64,000 bases of DNA from CAZKWG01 sp964615375 (GTDB taxonomy: Bacteria > Myxococcota_A > UBA796 > CAZKWG01), in NCBI GenBank assembly GCA_964615375.1, contig CAZTOW010000013.1, positions 62,001 to 126,000 on the forward strand, given 5' to 3'. The notes beneath the pieces were generated by a model. It searched no databases. It was not told the DNA's origin and saw nothing but the letters and a program-made list of their open reading frames with translations. This document shows, one piece after another, positions 61,303 to 64,000 of this stretch (position 1 is the first letter of the stretch; each line of letters starts with the position of its first letter). Made by a program: the position numbers and the translations under genes.

Positions 61303-63408
61303 ATGATCATGCCACATTCGTCAAGGACCCTCATGCTCCCCGGGGTGATGATCTTCTCTCTGGGCTGCCTGCCCCAGGAGAAAGAGTCGTCAAGTTGGGA
61401 GACAGCTCTCGAGGGTGAGACCTCGGAGCCTGCTCCCGATGTGGCGACCTCGACCTGGTTCCCTGATGAGGATGGCGATGGTCATGGCGACGCCCATGGC
61501 AGTGCCCTCGAGTCCGTCAGCGCCCCGGAAGGCTACGTGAGCTCCCACGATGACTGCGATGACACCAATGCGACGGTGTTCCCAGGTGCCGAAGAGCGCT
61601 GCAACGAGATGGATGACGACTGCGACGACATGATTGACGAAGCCGACGCGATGGATGCTTCAACCTGGTATCTGGATGAAGACGGTGACGGCTGTGGCAT
61701 CGCTGCGGGCGAGATACGATCCTGTTCAGCTCCTGAGGGGTATGTGCCGACAGAAGGTGATTGTGATGACACCAACGCGACGGTCTCCCCGGACGCAGAG
61801 GAGCGCTGCAATGGGATTGACGACGACTGCGACGGGGTGATCGACGGCGAAGACGCAACCTCGAGCTGGTACGAGGACCGAGATGGCGACGGCTATGGTG
61901 ACCCTGCGACAGAGGAGACGCTCACGGGCTGCGACGGGGACTCCGGTGAGGTTTCCCAGGCTGGCGACTGTGATGACGGCGATCCGGCGATCTCACCCGA
62001 CGCTGAGGAGGTTTGCGACAATGAAACAGACGAAGACTGCAATGGCACCGCCCGGGACTGTGGGCTCTGGGGCGAGCACGCGCTGGCGGAGGCGACCGCC
62101 ATCTACAGAGGCAGCGAGATGGCGGAGCGCGTGAGCTCAGCGATCGCCGGGGGAGACGCCGATGGAGATGGGCGTGGCGATGTCTGGCTGACAGGCCGGA
62201 CCTCGCTGGGCGGCGATCAGGCGAGCGCAGTATACCTGATCCTGGGGATAGAGGCTGAGGAGGTGGTGGCCGCAGAGCGCGCGGACGCGATCCTCACCAC
62301 GGCGATGGTCGACTATGAAGTCTATAACCAGGTCGAGGCAGGCGACGTGGACGGAGATGGCTACGATGATCTCTGGGCCGCCATTCAGAGCGGCCCCGGC
62401 TCCGAATGGCTCTGCCTCCTTTATCCACCCTTCTCGGGCACGACCAACGTGGAAGATGATGCGGAGCTCTGCTGGGAGGCTGACGATGACGATGACCTTG
62501 GCATCAGTGGCGCGCGAGATGCCGGTCAGGACATCAACGCCGATGGCATGTTGGATGCAATCGCCGGATACGCATGGTATGGAGACCGCGAAGGCGTGAT
62601 CTTCTACCTCTATGGTGAGGATGTCACGGGCACCAAAGACCTGCGCGGCGCCCCTGTCGTGTTGACAGGCAACGAGAACGAAGACTTCGGTGTTGCGACC
62701 TCAATCGTCCCCGACAGCAACGGGGACGGATACCCCGATGTCCTGATCGGGGTAGATGACCCGGAGCGTGACCTCACCTTCGTTGGCGCGGCCGTGTTGG
62801 TCGATGAGCCGCTGGACGAGGGCAGCTACCTCGCCGAGGATGTCGGGAGATATCTGACAGGTCACTCGTCGGGAGACTATGCAGGCAGCAACGTGGCTGG
62901 CGTGGGCGACCTGAACGGAGATGGCTATGGTGACTTCGCTGTTGGCGCGCCAGGCGCGTCCGTAGATTCTGAGGATGAGGGAGTCGTGTACATCTTCCTC
63001 GGTCCGCTGGAGGCCCGAAGCGCTCTTGCCGAAGCGGACACTACGCTTGGTGGGGGCGGCGAGCTGCGCAACCTCAGCGCCGTGGACGGATATCGAGATA
63101 TTGATGGCGACGGACTCCCTGATCTTGTCCTCGGCGGCAATGGTGCGGGGTCCCTCTCAGACCCCTACTCGCCAGGCAGGATATGGTTGGTTCGCAGTCC
63201 CCCCGCCGGTGGAGGATGGTCCCTGGACGACGCCGACGCGACCTGGGAGGGCGAGAGCGCACGGGACGGGGCGGGCGAGGTCGTCGCCTTGATAGACGAC
63301 ACCAACGCGGATGGATATGCGGACATCGTCGTTGGCGCGCTCTACGAGAGCTCAGTCGCGAAGTACGCCGGCGCAGCCTACCTCCTCAACGGCGGCTCCT
63401 ACGAATAG
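61303..63408 (+). CDS. MopE-repeat and FG-GAP lipoprotein
   Basis: 701 aa. GGAGGACAACGCC precedes ATG 61303 (ATG 61309 is an alternative). Lipobox IFSLGC. Residues 45-255 hold four MopE-like blocks (DCDDTNATVFPGAEERCNEMDDDCD, ... DCDDGDPAISPDAEEVCDNETDEDCNG), residues 270-700 FG-GAP/integrin-like Asp loops (GDVDGDGYDDLWA, SNGDGYPDVLIGVDD, GDLNGDGYGDFAVGAPGAS, DTNADGYADIVVGALYE). It is the same architecture as the giant protein at 43.7 kb, without its MYXO-CTERM tail. Its stop overlaps the convergent MYXO-CTERM gene by 10 nt. Confidence 0.85.
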   Translation: MIMPHSSRTLMLPGVMIFSLGCLPQEKESSSWETALEGETSEPAPDVATSTWFPDEDGDGHGDAHGSALESVSAPEGYVSSHDDCDDTNATVFPGAEERCNEMDDDCDDMIDEADAMDASTWYLDEDGDGCGIAAGEIRSCSAPEGYVPTEGDCDDTNATVSPDAEERCNGIDDDCDGVIDGEDATSSWYEDRDGDGYGDPATEETLTGCDGDSGEVSQAGDCDDGDPAISPDAEEVCDNETDEDCNGTARDCGLWGEHALAEATAIYRGSEMAERVSSAIAGGDADGDGRGDVWLTGRTSLGGDQASAVYLILGIEAEEVVAAERADAILTTAMVDYEVYNQVEAGDVDGDGYDDLWAAIQSGPGSEWLCLLYPPFSGTTNVEDDAELCWEADDDDDLGISGARDAGQDINADGMLDAIAGYAWYGDREGVIFYLYGEDVTGTKDLRGAPVVLTGNENEDFGVATSIVPDSNGDGYPDVLIGVDDPERDLTFVGAAVLVDEPLDEGSYLAEDVGRYLTGHSSGDYAGSNVAGVGDLNGDGYGDFAVGAPGASVDSEDEGVVYIFLGPLEARSALAEADTTLGGGGELRNLSAVDGYRDIDGDGLPDLVLGGNGAGSLSDPYSPGRIWLVRSPPAGGGWSLDDADATWEGESARDGAGEVVALIDDTNADGYADIVVGALYESSVAKYAGAAYLLNGGSYE

Positions 63409-64000
63409 CATGGCGCGACCATGTCGGACGCAGTACGAGGGCGGCGCCGCCTGAGCCCGAGTGCCAGGGCGAGCGCGCCGAGCCAGGCGCCGTGGCTGAC
63501 ACCGCCGGTGACACCACGGGCGGTGCTGCATGCGCAGCCCCCTTTCGTCGGGGAGCTGTCGCCCTCGGGGGCGGCGCTGTCCGCCTCACCGCTCTCGCCG
63601 GTCTCCGGGCTCCCGGTCTCGTCGTCCGGCGTGTCCGTCTCCCCGGTCTCCGCTGGCGTCCCCGTCTCCACCGGCTCCTCCACCCCCGAGGCCTGGAAGA
63701 TGAGGGCGTAGGCGGGCTCTCCCGTCTCGTCGTCGTCCTCGTCCAGCGGGGCGCCCAGCAGAACGCCGCTGGAGCCCTCCATCCGCACGCGCACGGTGGC
63801 AGAGGTCTCGCCGTTGGCGCTGGCCTCCACCGTCAGGTCCAGGGTCTCGGCATCCTCGGCGGAGAGGCTCCCCGTGATCAGGGTCGCCGTCTGGGTGAGC
63901 GTGCCGTAGCCAGCCTCCGCGGCCAGCTCCGGGTCCAGGCGCGTGACGGTCCAGTCTCCCGCATCGGTCACGGTCACGCTGTCATCGTGCAGCAGGAGCA
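63399..64000 (-). CDS. MYXO-CTERM-anchored protein, N-terminus beyond the window
   Basis: The frame is open to 64000, so the gene starts outside. The visible 200 residues are a beta domain (VTVTDAGDWTVTRLDPELAAEAG, ETLDLTVEASANGETSATVRVRMEG), a Thr/Glu/Gly/Asp linker, then GGCACSTARGVTGGVSHGAWLGALALALGLRRRRP, a MYXO-CTERM signal with its Cys pair, hydrophobic helix and Arg tail. The few residues after RRRR (PRTASDMVAPCYS) come from the cassette side of the repeat. It is probably anchored at the surface after processing by a myxosortase. Confidence 0.75.
   Translation of the reverse strand, partial: LLLHDDSVTVTDAGDWTVTRLDPELAAEAGYGTLTQTATLITGSLSAEDAETLDLTVEASANGETSATVRVRMEGSSGVLLGAPLDEDDDETGEPAYALIFQASGVEEPVETGTPAETGETDTPDDETGSPETGESGEADSAAPEGDSSPTKGGCACSTARGVTGGVSHGAWLGALALALGLRRRRPRTASDMVAPCYS
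63441..63485. repeat. Right copy of the 45-bp direct repeat
   Basis: Matches 60189-60233 with two mismatches. Here it is part of the live MYXO-CTERM tail of the gene at 63399-64000 (minus strand). Confidence 0.8.

Larger units (their letters stand above)
60234..63440. mobile_element. 3.2-kb inserted cassette between direct repeats (RTX-like and MopE/FG-GAP genes)
   Basis: Between the two 45-bp repeats base composition drops (more A/T codons, e.g. gatgat, aat) compared with both flanks. It carries two genes in the same direction and no transposase or integrase, so it is a passenger segment or was acquired by recombination between MYXO-CTERM tail sequences. The boundaries are the repeat edges; the mechanism is inference. 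Confidence 0.5.

Overview
The window is GC-rich (about 70% by eye), densely coded, and reads like a myxobacterium or close relative (Myxococcota). The grounds are MYXO-CTERM-type C-termini (Cys-rich motif, hydrophobic stretch, Arg tail), many secreted lipoproteins with Thr/Gly/Glu-rich linkers, MopE-like Cys/Asp metal-binding repeats, Hanks-type Ser/Thr kinases, FHA and caspase-like proteins, and canonical sigma-54 promoters. I found no rRNA, tRNA or CRISPR array. The housekeeping anchors are rpsO-pnp-dut (13.4-16.5 kb) and glyQ-glyS (20-22.9 kb).

Layout. 1-1.7 kb: a GHKL ATPase/histidine-kinase-like protein cut by the left edge. 1.8-13.4 kb: surface and membrane proteins (DUF3160, a fascin/ricin-type lectin, a GT87-like mannosyltransferase, a zincin with a B-box, MopE, DUF885, CAP and CBM9-like proteins). 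13.4-16.5 kb: dut, pnp, rpsO, with a strong hairpin in the pnp leader. 16.6-22.9 kb: an extended SDR, an arylsulfotransferase-like lipoprotein, a membrane protein, glycyl-tRNA synthetase. 23.1-24.3 kb: a VapBC45-like toxin-antitoxin pair. 24.5-28.1 kb: an intradiol-dioxygenase-like Tat lipoprotein, a 32-residue RiPP-like peptide gene behind a sigma-54 promoter, a Cys-rich secreted protein, a beta-helix lipoprotein and a small acidic protein. 28.3-33.0 kb: a signalling island of kinase-FGE fusion, FHA-winged helix and caspase-like protease. 33-43 kb: a zincin, transporters, a GH13 lipoprotein, paired flavoprotein lipoproteins and a homocysteine methyltransferase. 43-50 kb: a His-rich Nfu_N protein, a giant FG-GAP/MopE protein and a PEGA kinase. 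50.2-54.0 kb: a three-gene lipoprotein/hydrolase operon. 54-60.2 kb: an SF1 helicase, a radical SAM protein, then three consecutive transcription units (lipoprotein, SPFH protein, SDR) each preceded by a sigma-54 -24/-12 element. 60.2-63.4 kb: a compositionally different cassette (RTX-like and MopE/FG-GAP proteins) bounded by 45-bp direct repeats lying in MYXO-CTERM tail sequence.

The signals least explained by gene annotation are regulatory: a sigma-54 set that includes the peptide gene; a Pho-box-like direct repeat placed identically before two secreted-protein genes 9 kb apart; a recurring TANNNT-N6-ATG arrangement implying leaderless mRNAs; and overlapping divergent -10 elements between the kinase-FGE and FHA genes. 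No single defence locus can be proven. The best candidate systems are the kinase/FHA/caspase module and the sigma-54-controlled peptide gene.
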